A DNA stretch of 64,000 nucleotides. Source: an uncultured Bacteroidales bacterium (GTDB lineage Bacteria; Bacteroidota; Bacteroidia; Bacteroidales; Paludibacteraceae). Of the stretch, positions 29,281 through 37,366 are shown one piece after another (the first letter of the stretch is position 1; every line of letters begins with the position of its first letter). The notes under the pieces are model-generated. The model was not told where the DNA came from. It searched no databases and saw only the letters and a list, made by a program, of their open reading frames with translations. The translations under genes and the position numbers were made by a program. The stretch lies in the NCBI GenBank assembly GCA_902799705.1, contig CADCBP010000003.1, positions 1-64,000 on the forward strand. The letters are read 5' to 3'.

Positions 29281-29472
29281 TCACTTATTTTTCTTGAGTT
29301 TGGAGGCGAAGACGAGTCCGTTTGTGACGGCTAACAGTACGGCAACCAGGTCATCTATCCATCCTACAACCGGCATAGCGTCCGGGGCTACATCTATCGG
29401 AATCAGCACATAGATCAGCGCAATCAACGCCCCTATTCCGATGTTCATTTTGTATTTTGTAGCTTTCTGCAT
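29281..29472 (-). CDS. DUF1232-like small membrane protein
   Basis: A 63-residue protein with the DUF1232 core IALIYVLIPIDVAPDAMPVV followed by GWIDD and a second hydrophobic stretch. The family is widespread and its function is not settled. ATG 29472 is chosen because the promoter's -7 box covers the upstream alternative (29496). Confidence 0.8.
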   Translation of the reverse strand: MQKATKYKMNIGIGALIALIYVLIPIDVAPDAMPVVGWIDDLVAVLLAVTNGLVFASKLKKNK

Positions 29473-29493
29473 ACAGAAAAACCTTTGCGGCTG

Positions 29494-29524
29494 CAAAGGT
29501 ACAAAAAATATTTGATATTTTCAA
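29494..29524 (-). promoter_or_regulatory. promoter of the DUF1232 gene
   Basis: On the minus strand TTG (29522-29524), 20 bp, TACCTTTG (29494-29501). Confidence 0.8.
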
Positions 29525-29562
29525 ATAAAATGAACTAAATTTTCATTTTTTTGCATAAAAAC

Positions 29563-29593
29563 TTGCATATTCGGATTATTTGTAGTATCTTTG
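29563..29593 (+). promoter_or_regulatory. promoter of the RelB/PIN pair
   Basis: TTG (29563-29565), 20 bp, TATCTTTG (29586-29593). An AGGAGG Shine-Dalgarno at 29634-29639 precedes the first start codon, which is unusual in this window. Confidence 0.8.
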
Positions 29594-29647
29594 CAGTCGA
29601 AATGAAATCATATTGAAATCAATTAACATCAAATAGGAGGAACTATT

Positions 29648-29956
29648 ATGGCACAAACAGCAATGACCATCCGTGTGGACAATAACATTAAGCGGCAATT
29701 TGACGCACTCTGCGAGCAATTCGGTATGAGTGTTAATGCGGCAGTAAATGTGTTTATCAATGCCGTGGTTCGTACGCGTTCTATTCCTTTCACGATTAGC
29801 GCCGAAGAGGATCAGACAGGTAAACGCGCACTGGAAGCCTTTCTTTCTGCTGATCGTTCTGACAGACCGGAAATGACTCTGGAAGAGATTAACGAAGAGA
29901 TTCGTGCAGCTCGTCGTGAGCGTAAAGAGCGATTGGCTAAACAAGGCAAAATCTAA
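29648..29956 (+). CDS. RelB/DinJ-type antitoxin
   Basis: A 102-residue protein. The N-terminus (AMTIRVDNNIKRQFDALCEQ) followed by FGMSVNAAVNVFINAVVR is the ribbon-helix-helix of RelB/DinJ antitoxins; the charged C-terminal half should wrap the toxin. The next gene starts directly after the stop. RelB partners are usually RelE/YafQ RNases; here the partner is a PIN protein. Confidence 0.85.
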   Translation: MAQTAMTIRVDNNIKRQFDALCEQFGMSVNAAVNVFINAVVRTRSIPFTISAEEDQTGKRALEAFLSADRSDRPEMTLEEINEEIRAARRERKERLAKQGKI

Positions 29957-30373
29957 ATGGCAAAACATATGATATATGCAGTAATTGACACGAACGTCTT
30001 TGTGTCTGCGTATATGACGCATAATCTTGAATCTGCCACATCAAAAGTCGTTCAGCGATTATTTATAGGAGAAATTATACCCCTGTATAACGACGAAATA
30101 ATCGCTGAATATGTAGATGTTCTTTCACGTCCTCATCTTCGAATAAACCCAGTAGAACGGGACACGTTATTAGCTCATATTCGAAAGAACGGAGTTTTTA
30201 CTAATCGGACATCATTTGGTGAGTTACTGATTGATGAAGACGACCGTGTTTTCTATGAGGTAGCACTTTCTGAAGAAGATTCATTTCTTGTCACCGGCAA
30301 CTTGAAGCATTTTCCGATAGATCCGCGAGTGGTAACTCCGGCACAAATGCTGCAAATTCTTGGAGAAGAATAA
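29957..30373 (+). CDS. PIN-domain putative RNase toxin
   Basis: A 138-residue protein with PIN acidic residues at AVIDTNVFVSAY (first Asp), a central Glu in NDEIIAEYVDVL, and the late Asp/Glu cluster DEDDRVFYEVA followed by FLVTGNLKHFP. PIN toxins cleave RNA using Mg2+. It abuts the antitoxin gene, and a hairpin and a 37-bp element shared with the Fic gene follow. Confidence 0.85.
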   Translation: MAKHMIYAVIDTNVFVSAYMTHNLESATSKVVQRLFIGEIIPLYNDEIIAEYVDVLSRPHLRINPVERDTLLAHIRKNGVFTNRTSFGELLIDEDDRVFYEVALSEEDSFLVTGNLKHFPIDPRVVTPAQMLQILGEE

Positions 30374-30380
30374 CTTTTCC

Positions 30381-30417
30381 TCTACTGTACGTCAAAGATC
30401 ATTTGCCCGTGGTGGGG
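30381..30417 (+). repeat. 37-bp element, copy 1 (after the PIN gene)
   Basis: Starts 7 bp after the PIN stop codon. It matches 39438-39474 at 33 of 37 positions, with core ATCATTTGCCCG followed by GGTGGGG. Copy 2 starts 8 bp after the Fic stop. Confidence 0.8.
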
Positions 30418-30451
30418 TAATAAAAATTAGGGCGAGGTGCTACCCCGCCAC
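30409..30451 (+). terminator. hairpin after the toxin-antitoxin operon
   Basis: GTGGTGGGGTA (30409-30419) pairs with TACCCCGCCAC (30441-30451): 11 pairs, one G-T, loop 21 nt. No T run follows, so termination is not certain. Confidence 0.5.
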
Positions 30452-30478
30452 TAAGTATTGCTGAATAAGGAATAAGAT

Positions 30479-31552
30479 TTAAAGCCCTATTTGCTTTTTA
30501 AGAACATCTATTACTTGAGGAGTAATGTTCTTGTATGCCTCTCGGGCAGCAGGTTCAAAACCTCTTGTGTGATTTGCGATACCAGAAGTAAGGCCACTGC
30601 TATAAATGCGTTTTCCTGTGTTTATTTGGTCTATATCGATATGTGTTTCCACAAAAGTGGCATAGTTGCTCATAGAACCGAAATTGGATTTGGCATGTTC
30701 TTTCGCCGAAGCACTTATATATATTGCCCAGTCTGCCTTATCCGCACTGCTTACAAAGGACACGCCTTGCTCAGAAAACGCACCTTCTATCGCACCCTTC
30801 AATGCTGTGTATTTGCCGCTGAACAATTGCGCTTCACATTCCAGATAAACTGCGATAGCGTTTTGTAATTCGGTTGACAATGCCTTCAGTTGCCGATAAA
30901 GCGACCGCGTTTGTTCAAATTGTAGCGTTTCTTCATCTGCGGTCTCATCTACGGCGACCAATAAGTTTTGGGCTTCTTCCGCTTGTGCTAACTGCTGCAA
31001 TCCACGCGCTGCCATACTGCGGGCCTGCATCTTCTGACCATTATCTTTCAACTCTTGCGCTTGCTGCCAATCATTCTCCGCTTTGCTGGACAATAACGTA
31101 ATTCGTTTGATTAGATGATTAATCAAAGTGCTTCTTTTAACATATGCAAATGCACAAATCTCACCGTTCTTTGGATTTTGATATGTTTCCGCCTTCAATC
31201 CAGGTATATCCTTAATACTAGACGAAATCCGAGTTTCTGAAATAAACGTCTCGCGAATCTGTTCGTCAAAATATGTCCCGCTTTGTTGTATATCACTTTG
31301 TGTGCGGCTATCCATCGTCTGCTCAATGGACGTTCGGATCGTAGTCGCCAACTCTACTCGCGCAGCGTCTTTTAGGCGTGCAATTGCATTCTCTAATGTT
31401 TCAGAAGATTGTCGGTTTCCCTCCACATAGCCCGTATAATAACTTTCAGAAGGATAGTGCGTCTTGCGACTTGCTACATTATACCAGTCCGGCACTTGTG
31501 CAGCAAGGGGCAAGACGCTCCACAGCAAACAAATTAGATATAATTTGCGCAT
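30479..31552 (-). CDS. secreted LPP20-like protein
   Basis: A 357-residue protein with a signal peptide (MRKLYLICLLWSVLPLAAQ) and the PDWY opening seen in LPP20-type proteins; residues about 45-150 look like the LPP20 alpha/beta domain (LKDAARVELATTIRTSIEQ). A helical middle and a second alpha/beta region (WAIYISASAKEHA) follow. There is no lipobox. It is the last gene of a three-gene operon and starts right after the previous stop. Function unknown. Confidence 0.7.
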   Translation of the reverse strand: MRKLYLICLLWSVLPLAAQVPDWYNVASRKTHYPSESYYTGYVEGNRQSSETLENAIARLKDAARVELATTIRTSIEQTMDSRTQSDIQQSGTYFDEQIRETFISETRISSSIKDIPGLKAETYQNPKNGEICAFAYVKRSTLINHLIKRITLLSSKAENDWQQAQELKDNGQKMQARSMAARGLQQLAQAEEAQNLLVAVDETADEETLQFEQTRSLYRQLKALSTELQNAIAVYLECEAQLFSGKYTALKGAIEGAFSEQGVSFVSSADKADWAIYISASAKEHAKSNFGSMSNYATFVETHIDIDQINTGKRIYSSGLTSGIANHTRGFEPAAREAYKNITPQVIDVLKKQIGL

Positions 31553-32206
31553 TTATTCTTCAACGTATTCAGCTTCGTTGATAAACTCAGATACCTTCTC
31601 CGCATATTTCTGTGCCACAGCCGATTCTTTGGCGGCGTTCTTGAAGGCACGAATACGGGCACGTGAAGCGGCAGCCTCGTCAACGATATAATGCGCCTCA
31701 AACTCAAACGCGTCCTTGCCATGAATCTTGACAGGGCGGTAAATGGTATATGACGGACGCAATTCGCCGCGGATCTCTGCTTTTACATTGTTTTCATACG
31801 CTGCGTAGAAATGCTCAAACTCCTCTAACTCTTCTGTGGAAACAATAGAACCCATATCCTCTACGATACGCCCTTTGACATAACTGCCGATTTGCTGTGC
31901 ATAAGCAGTGCATGCAGACATCATCAGTTTGTCTTTGCCGATGTTCTTGACGGCTGAAGTAGCGAAACCGGTAACTTCCGTCACACCGTCTTTCTCTAAT
32001 GCCTCATAATGGTTGAGCAGGCACATCTCCAAGGTATGTGACGAGCCAAAGATTTCCCAGCCTTCTTTCTGATATTTCTTTACTTTCTGTTTGTACTCTT
32101 TCTTCTCTTGTTTTGCTTTTTGCTTTGCAAGGGTCTTGGATTGAGCACTTACATTCATGGACAAGCCGAGGCAAATCGCCATCAAGCAGATAAATAGTTT
32201 TTTCAT
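31553..32206 (-). CDS. secreted protein, middle gene of the CsgG/LPP20 operon
   Basis: A 217-residue protein with a signal peptide (ending near NVSAQ), a strongly basic helix (KQKAKQEKKEYKQKVKKYQK) and an alpha/beta domain with the LPP20-like phrase GWEIFGSSHTLE. It abuts the next gene with no spacer. No catalytic motif is visible; likely a structural envelope partner. Confidence 0.7.
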   Translation of the reverse strand: MKKLFICLMAICLGLSMNVSAQSKTLAKQKAKQEKKEYKQKVKKYQKEGWEIFGSSHTLEMCLLNHYEALEKDGVTEVTGFATSAVKNIGKDKLMMSACTAYAQQIGSYVKGRIVEDMGSIVSTEELEEFEHFYAAYENNVKAEIRGELRPSYTIYRPVKIHGKDAFEFEAHYIVDEAAASRARIRAFKNAAKESAVAQKYAEKVSEFINEAEYVEE

Positions 32207-32242
32207 AACTGTGATTATTTTAAGGATTTATATTTTGTTTCT

Positions 32243-33193
32243 TTAGAAGTTGATAGCCAATCCGAGACCATATTGATCCGCTTTCAAATTGAGCGAAATC
32301 GGATTATTAGCACACTTGTTATTATATATTTTCAAAGCCTTTGCTTTTGAAGCATAACCTCCAATAAAGGTAAACAAACCTATTCCTGCAAATGCAGTTC
32401 CCATACTACCTACTACAAGTCCTGCTATTTCCATGTCGCTATTTTGGGCGGCACACAATCCCCATGCACCGCACATAGCAGCTCCTACGCCAAAGAATGT
32501 CCAACCGGCAGCAACCGCATTCTTGCCGTTTTTATGTTTTCTCCATGCCTCAGGACAGTTCTCAATGAGGAAATCCTCGTAGGCTTTTCTATCCATTTTG
32601 GTACCGTTCATCCGATATTCATTACGGCTTACCTTTGTTATTACACCACTTCTGGGAGTTGATTCTTCTTCATGCTTCGTAGTTTTCTCAGATTTAACTA
32701 CATGCTGTTTTGAAGATGAAGCAACAACAGGTTTAATTAGATTTGCTGCTAACTCCTGACTACCGCGTTGAATTTCTTTGGCATTATTACCCATCATTTG
32801 GTTGTCTGTTTTTTCTGTACGGGCGGTTTCCACATCCAACAACTTAGCAGTAATGTACATGGTGGTGGCATCCACAACCGCTGCTTCTGCAACCAATACA
32901 TACTTGGCACCCGTCATTTCTCCCAAGCGCTTGATTTGGTCATTGCTGACCATACCCGTACGTTGGAAATTCTGCTCGCCCAAAATGGCATCCATGTCCG
33001 TACGGTCATAAGCTTCATACCCGGGCGTGTTGGTAATGGCTTTAGCCAAACTTGAGCGCAGAATCAGTTTGTTGGCATAAGATACATTGCCTTGACGATC
33101 CACCACTTCTAGGATCGCGACTTTCTTGGTCTCTTGTGCAAAGGTCAGCATCGCCAACATCATCACACATACTAAAAAGAATAACTTTTTCAT
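32243..33193 (-). CDS. CsgG/TolB-N-like secreted protein
   Basis: A 316-residue protein. After a signal peptide (MKKLFFLVCVMMLAMLTFAQ), residues about 24-145 form a CsgG/TolB-N-like domain (KKVAILEVVDRQGN; YEAYDRTDMDAILGEQNFQR; GAKYVLVAEA). Two hydrophobic glycine-rich segments near 230-285 suggest membrane association. It is the first gene of the operon, and its start is about 50 nt after the leader's terminator hairpin. Confidence 0.75.
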   Translation of the reverse strand: MKKLFFLVCVMMLAMLTFAQETKKVAILEVVDRQGNVSYANKLILRSSLAKAITNTPGYEAYDRTDMDAILGEQNFQRTGMVSNDQIKRLGEMTGAKYVLVAEAAVVDATTMYITAKLLDVETARTEKTDNQMMGNNAKEIQRGSQELAANLIKPVVASSSKQHVVKSEKTTKHEEESTPRSGVITKVSRNEYRMNGTKMDRKAYEDFLIENCPEAWRKHKNGKNAVAAGWTFFGVGAAMCGAWGLCAAQNSDMEIAGLVVGSMGTAFAGIGLFTFIGGYASKAKALKIYNNKCANNPISLNLKADQYGLGLAINF

Positions 33194-33239
33194 TTTGTAA
33201 TAAATTTAATTGTTTATGGTGTTTGTTTGTAATAATACA

Positions 33240-33636
33240 CAACAAAAAAGCGGAGCTGCAATATTGCTGTTCCGCTGGTTAAGGCTCTGGTATTGCCCTG
33301 ATAACTGAACAAACAACACCGTAGCCCACGCTGTATGTATATATGTACGCCAAATACGCGCGTACATTATAGATATACACACTAATGAGCATCTTTGTGC
33401 TGCATTGTTTTGGTTATCATATTGAATTTACCAGATTCTAACCAGCCAAAACAAAGCGCGTAAGACGCTTTTTTCAATATGTCCGTACTTCACCCACCCG
33501 TCGCGCTTACTATCCTCGTATATGTACCAAAACTACGTTTTAGTAGTGAATACTCGGATGTACTCGCTCTCCCCAATAATTTCCAATTCTTGGGGACCCC
33601 ATCAGCGTGGGCTCAATACAGCAAAACTTTTGTTTT
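33240..33636 (-). ncRNA. structured leader or ncRNA, about 390 nt
   Basis: It starts at a consensus promoter and ends at a terminator hairpin. A perfect 11-bp stem joins CAGCGTGGGCT (33603-33613) to AGCCCACGCTG (33323-33333), closing about 270 nt. Inside are ATGTACGC/GCGTACAT (33343-33367), CATATTGAA/TTCAATATG (33418-33426 with 33473-33481), AAAGCG/CGCTTT and CCCCAA/TTGGGG. No tmRNA or RNase P signature is present. It could be a free ncRNA or a terminator-controlled leader of the CsgG/LPP20 operon. Confidence 0.65.
33244..33276 (-). terminator. terminator between the leader RNA and the CsgG-like gene
   Basis: On the minus strand AGCGGA pairs with TCCGCT around an inner GCAATATTGC palindrome, followed by six T. 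It lies 51 bp before the CsgG-like start codon, in attenuator position. Confidence 0.75.
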
Positions 33637-33642
33637 GCGCTG

Positions 33643-33673
33643 CAAAATTACTACTTTTTTTTGATATATGCAA
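33643..33673 (-). promoter_or_regulatory. promoter of the structured leader
   Basis: On the minus strand TTG (33671-33673), 20 bp, TAATTTTG (33643-33650). No other promoter is visible before the CsgG-like gene. Confidence 0.8.
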
Positions 33674-33691
33674 ATAATTTTTGAAGATTAA

Positions 33692-33720
33692 CAAAAAATC
33701 CGCACTTGTGAGGCGCGGAT
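33692..33720 (-). terminator. terminator of the transposase gene
   Basis: On the minus strand ATCCGC and GCGGAT form a six-pair stem followed by a run of T. Confidence 0.65.
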
Positions 33721-33771
33721 AAATGTAATTTAGTGGAGTAATACGGACTCATTGATGATGGTAACTTGACT

Positions 33772-33786
33772 CCGAATGTCATTCGG
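33772..33786. repeat. REP-like palindrome at the transposase stop
   Basis: CCGAATG-T-CATTCGG, a 7-bp perfect inverted repeat. The transposase stop codon TGA (33779-33781) lies in its centre. Confidence 0.75.
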
Positions 33787-34771
33787 AATAATGGACTATG
33801 CTGCAAATCTCTTCTGCCATCTTGTTCATGGCGACACACTCAGCGCGAGTTACTTGTTTCTTCTTCGGGTCAAACGGCCAATGGGATAGAATAAGCAAAC
33901 GCCCCTCTGCAACTGCATCAAACAAGCCGTCTGATGGTTTGAAATACTGCCCGAAACCATTATCTGAAATGTAAATAATGAGATGTTTCTCTTTTAGGAG
34001 CACTTCCAGAACCGCTCTCTCATGCTCGCTGATGAACGGCGAGACCATCACCGAGCCGTTTCTTGCAGCCAACACACAACGGTTCTTATAGTCCCGAAGC
34101 CGTTGATTATCTCCATGCTCCGCCTCATCAACCATTGTCCGCCGCACATGAACCGGCATAAAATGCCTTTCCTGTAGAAGCTTGGCGTTCCCCACTCCGC
34201 TATAGGTGCGTCCGGCTATTTCAATCCCATCTTGCACTCGGAAGAATCCCGGTTTCAGAAGTTTGGTCGCCAAACGCTGGGGATTTATCTGTACATAGTG
34301 TATCATCGCTTGTAACTGGCCTCGCCTTGACATAGGGCGAATGAATGGTACCTCATTAAAAATGGGATCAACACGTCGTTCGTTATCCCGAATGTCATTC
34401 GGGTTAATTGACGATGTATATGCACGTCCGATGATCTTAGCGCCCTGCCAAAAACCGCGTATAGCGGCTTTTATGCCAATTTCCATCTTGCGCTTTACAT
34501 GAAGGATAAAATGGACATGGTCCGGCATCATCCGTAGCGCGAGAATCTGTATCTCCGGATGATGATTCGGGATTGTTTTTACACACTCCTTTATCTCATC
34601 ACCCAATGGTGTCAATTCCACCCTTGCCTGCTGCGGATCATTGTCAGGAACGACCAATTCTCCTAACAACGGCTTTCTACCGGACACAACCATGGTTATG
34701 TGGTATATTCCCACGCCTTTCCATGTCGTCTCCGGTTCTTGCCAATGCCATTGTTCTTCAGCATCTTTCAT
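33779..34771 (-). CDS. REP-associated (IS200-like) tyrosine transposase
   Basis: A 330-residue Y1/HUH-type protein. The opening GVGIYHITMVVSGRKPLLGE and the metal-binding HUH motif in MPDHVHFILHV are visible; a conserved FIRPMSRRGQLQAMIHYVQ segment follows and may carry the nucleophilic Tyr. RAYT proteins act on REP palindromes and are usually single-copy domesticated genes. ATG 34771 is used because the promoter overlaps the longer frame's start (34846). Confidence 0.85.
   Translation of the reverse strand: MKDAEEQWHWQEPETTWKGVGIYHITMVVSGRKPLLGELVVPDNDPQQARVELTPLGDEIKECVKTIPNHHPEIQILALRMMPDHVHFILHVKRKMEIGIKAAIRGFWQGAKIIGRAYTSSINPNDIRDNERRVDPIFNEVPFIRPMSRRGQLQAMIHYVQINPQRLATKLLKPGFFRVQDGIEIAGRTYSGVGNAKLLQERHFMPVHVRRTMVDEAEHGDNQRLRDYKNRCVLAARNGSVMVSPFISEHERAVLEVLLKEKHLIIYISDNGFGQYFKPSDGLFDAVAEGRLLILSHWPFDPKKKQVTRAECVAMNKMAEEICSIVHYSE
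34387..34403. repeat. REP-like palindrome inside the transposase gene
   Basis: CCCGAATGTCATTCGGG, identical in its inner 15 bp to the palindrome at 33772-33786, about 600 bp away. In the protein it encodes part of NPNDIRDNE. Confidence 0.75.
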
Positions 34772-34815
34772 CTTGGTCTTTATGGGTATTATATCATTAC
34801 GCCTTTTTCCGACCA

Positions 34816-34846
34816 CAAAGGTACAACTTTTTTCTAATATATGCAA
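34816..34846 (-). promoter_or_regulatory. transposase promoter
   Basis: On the minus strand TTG (34844-34846), 20 bp, TACCTTTG (34816-34823). Confidence 0.75.
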
Positions 34847-34988
34847 ATGTTAGAGGGGAAAATAATAAAAATGAGCGTGTGTCAAAAATCGATAATTGTT
34901 TTTATTAGTCCAAAATTATCCAAAATTATCCAAAATTTTGAAGTTCCCTAATTTTTATCCACAAAAATGTAATAATTGTTCATTTTAT

Positions 34989-35019
34989 TTGGCTGTTTAC
35001 GAAAAAAGCAGTATTTTTG
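34989..35019 (+). promoter_or_regulatory. promoter of the SprT-like gene
   Basis: TTG (34989-34991), 20 bp, TATTTTTG (35012-35019). Confidence 0.7.
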
Positions 35020-35060
35020 CACTTGATTTTGTTTGGAACAATATATTTTATTCAATCATT

Positions 35061-35078
35061 ATGAAAAACGAAGCGTGA
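35061..35078 (+). CDS. five-codon upstream ORF overlapping the SprT start
   Basis: ATG AAA AAC GAA GCG TGA. Its stop shares four bases with the GTG used by the SprT-like gene (GTGA), the usual geometry for coupled re-initiation. A frameshifted original ATG start is the alternative. Confidence 0.35.
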   Translation: MKNEA

Positions 35079-35722
35079 AACCGACTGTTGAGTATATCCA
35101 AACGTATTTTGACGCTTTTAACCGGCAGTTCTTCGGCGGGCAGTTACCACCATTGCCGGTAAAGTTGAGCCATGCCAAGGGATTTTTGGGCAAGGTGACG
35201 TTCGTGCGCAAACGCCAGGGATGGTTCGGCGGATACAGGAACGAAGATTTCGTACTGCGGATCAATGTGCGGATAGATCTTCCGGAAGAACTGGTCCAAG
35301 ACACCATTCTGCACGAGATGATTCATTATGCTATTGCTGTCCGTCAACTCCGCGACACGTCCACGCATGGCCGTCTATTCCGTGCCGAGATGGCGCGTAT
35401 CAACGCGGAGGGTCATCGGCATATTACTATCTCCCATCGTCTGAACGAAGAGCAGCAAGCGCAGGCACGCGTTCACAAGCAACGTGTGGTGGCTGTTGTG
35501 CGTTTCGCTGATGGAAAGACAGGCGTCAAAGTCGTGCCAAAACAGGAAAAGCATATACGCTATTGGAACAGGATGGCTCCGCGCCGTTTCCCGATAGAGT
35601 CTATTGATTGGTACTTGTCGGATGATCCTTATTTCGCGCAGTTCCCTTCATCTATTGCTATGAAGATCTTCATCATCAACAAGCCCGAAGACATCCCGCA
35701 GGGCATACCCTACTCCCTTTAA
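35075..35722 (+). CDS. SprT-like zinc metalloprotease domain protein
   Basis: A 215-residue protein from GTG 35075 (reading MKPTVEYIQTYFDAFNRQFF). The zinc motif HEMIHYA is followed by a third ligand candidate in THGRLFRAEM, as in SprT/Spartan domains, some of which act on DNA-protein crosslinks. The GTG start is inferred because no in-frame ATG occurs earlier; TTG 35033 is the other option. The 3' end meets the convergent kinase remnant. Confidence 0.8.
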   Translation: MKPTVEYIQTYFDAFNRQFFGGQLPPLPVKLSHAKGFLGKVTFVRKRQGWFGGYRNEDFVLRINVRIDLPEELVQDTILHEMIHYAIAVRQLRDTSTHGRLFRAEMARINAEGHRHITISHRLNEEQQAQARVHKQRVVAVVRFADGKTGVKVVPKQEKHIRYWNRMAPRRFPIESIDWYLSDDPYFAQFPSSIAMKIFIINKPEDIPQGIPYSL

Positions 35723-36781
35723 CCGACATAACTCACGTACGAGCCACGGACACATTTCCAACGACCGTCATTGAGGAGTTGAACCTCATCGCCATAGTTC
35801 ACAATTTCCGTGCCATAACTTATTTGAGTTTGGATGACAATAAAGGAATCAGTTCGGTGTTCATTTGGGCTTCTTGGCGCACCCAGTATTGCCAGCACTG
35901 CTCTCGCAGCGGATCGTTCTCCTCATACAGGTTCATAAGCGAGTCGCGCACCGCCCATTGCGATTGCACAAACTCGCTATATCGGGTATAACAACTTTCC
36001 TCCTCATTTTCAGCGTCATACGAATCGCAGTTATTAATCATCTCCAAGAGATACGCACGCTCCTTAGCAATGCACGAATCAACCTGCGCGATCATCGTCT
36101 CAAAACGCTGCTGCTCCAGATGGCGTTCATACCATGAGAGGTAGAAAAGCGTAATCGCCGCCGTTAACAGAAGGGCGGATAGGATAACCGGCAGCAATCG
36201 TATGAAACGCTTGCGGCGGTTGAGAGTTTTGCGCAAGGCGGCTATGTTGGCAAAATGTCCTTTAGGACAGATGTCCGGGAAGAGGCGTTGCAGGGTCTCA
36301 ATGTCTTTGCGCGGGTCGTTCGGAACGGATGTGATAGTAGCGTCCGTCGCCGCCAGACCGAAATCGATCAGTTTGACGTTCGCGCCATTCCGGGTGATAA
36401 GGATATTATCCGGCTTGAGATCATGGTGGACGAGTTGCAGGCTATGGATGTATTCGAGCGCATCCATGAGTTGTGAGAACACCCGTTTCCGTCAATCCAT
36501 TCCTGCACGATACACCGCCCTACTCCGTCTATTTCTTCCAGAGAATAGGTGGCGGCGATGTTTGGATGGACAAGCTGGATACCGAGTTGGAACTCCTGTT
36601 CTTGTTGTAACCGGTAGTCCGTCAGAGAGGCCGTTTCCGGTGTGAGCCCTTTGAGCACAAAACGCCGCCCATAACGCGTGGCGGTGTATATCCGGGTGCG
36701 CGAATGGGTTTGTACAAGAACGATATTACGCCATTCTGACGAGAAATCATCCGGCACTATGAAGTCAGACGAACTTTCCAT
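35719..36781 (-). pseudogene. decayed Ser/Thr protein kinase with SH3-like tail
   Basis: Three pieces in different frames make one ancestral gene. Piece 1 (36781 to about 36485) is the N-lobe with VLKGLTPE and IVQEWIDG. Piece 2 (36482-35820) has the catalytic loop [11 protein letters not shown] in KLIDFGLA, then a membrane helix and an extracytoplasmic region. Piece 3 (about 35835-35719) encodes an SH3-like tail (YGTEIVNYGDEVQLLNDGRW). Residues normally between WIDG and the alpha-E helix, and the activation segment, are missing. Sequencing indels cannot be excluded for the frameshifts. Confidence 0.7.
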
Positions 36782-36782
36782 A

Positions 36783-37364
36783 TTATAGTTTTTTAACAGA
36801 GTTCAGACCGTTTTTTGAGCCGGCGACATAGGAGACGCTCTCCTTTGTACTTGGTACTTTGTCCCTTTGTAAATTATCCAGGTACATCGGTTTGCCGATG
36901 AGGAAACAGGCTGTGTCGAACGAATCGCCGACGCGCAGTTTGGCGTTCTCGGCTTCCATGACCGTAAAATACGCATCTCCTTCATAGCGGAAGACACACC
37001 GTCTGTTGGGTAGCCAGGTCACCTCTACCCTGTCTCCGGGCTGCAGGTCGTTGATACGAACGCCTTCTCCTTCAAACGCCGAACTCTCTATATCCGTGCG
37101 CGCGGCAAGCGAAGCAAGATACGTCTCCCAATCGGCAAATCCGAGGAACTGCGCGAGCAGACAAAGTGTCATTCTGCGCGTGGTGTCTGCGCCGTCGATA
37201 TACCCCCAGAGACGCTTGAGCGTAGTGGGAGATATATTCTCATGCAGCCGTTCCCAGATGACGCCGGCGAGGAACTCAAAATCATACGGCGTACGGATCT
37301 TGCGTTTCACTTCATGCTCAATATCCATCCGCAGGGTTGTTATTTCGGGTGCGTATTTATTCAT
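36783..37364 (-). CDS. kinase-linked hypothetical protein
   Basis: A 193-residue protein. The helical N-terminal half (TPYDFEFLAGVIWERLHENI, then SPTTLKRLWGY) looks HTH-like, and the C-terminal half is beta-rich (GDRVEVTWLPNRRCVFRYEG). From memory, similar proteins sit beside such kinases in other Bacteroidetes. It lies 1 bp before the kinase remnant in the same operon. A regulatory or adaptor role is a guess. Confidence 0.65.
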   Translation of the reverse strand: MNKYAPEITTLRMDIEHEVKRKIRTPYDFEFLAGVIWERLHENISPTTLKRLWGYIDGADTTRRMTLCLLAQFLGFADWETYLASLAARTDIESSAFEGEGVRINDLQPGDRVEVTWLPNRRCVFRYEGDAYFTVMEAENAKLRVGDSFDTACFLIGKPMYLDNLQRDKVPSTKESVSYVAGSKNGLNSVKKL

Positions 37365-37366
37365 TG

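Noticed and set aside
33240..33636. tmRNA or RNase P RNA
   Set aside because: The tmRNA ends (GGGGCTG and CAGCTCCACCA), a tag ending in ALAA, and the RNase P core GAGGAAAGTCC are all absent; the same check was negative for 42391-42790.
36478..36490. Programmed -1 frameshift in the kinase
   Set aside because: No slippery heptamer is present, and the protein also lacks residues at the junction and later, which fits decay better.
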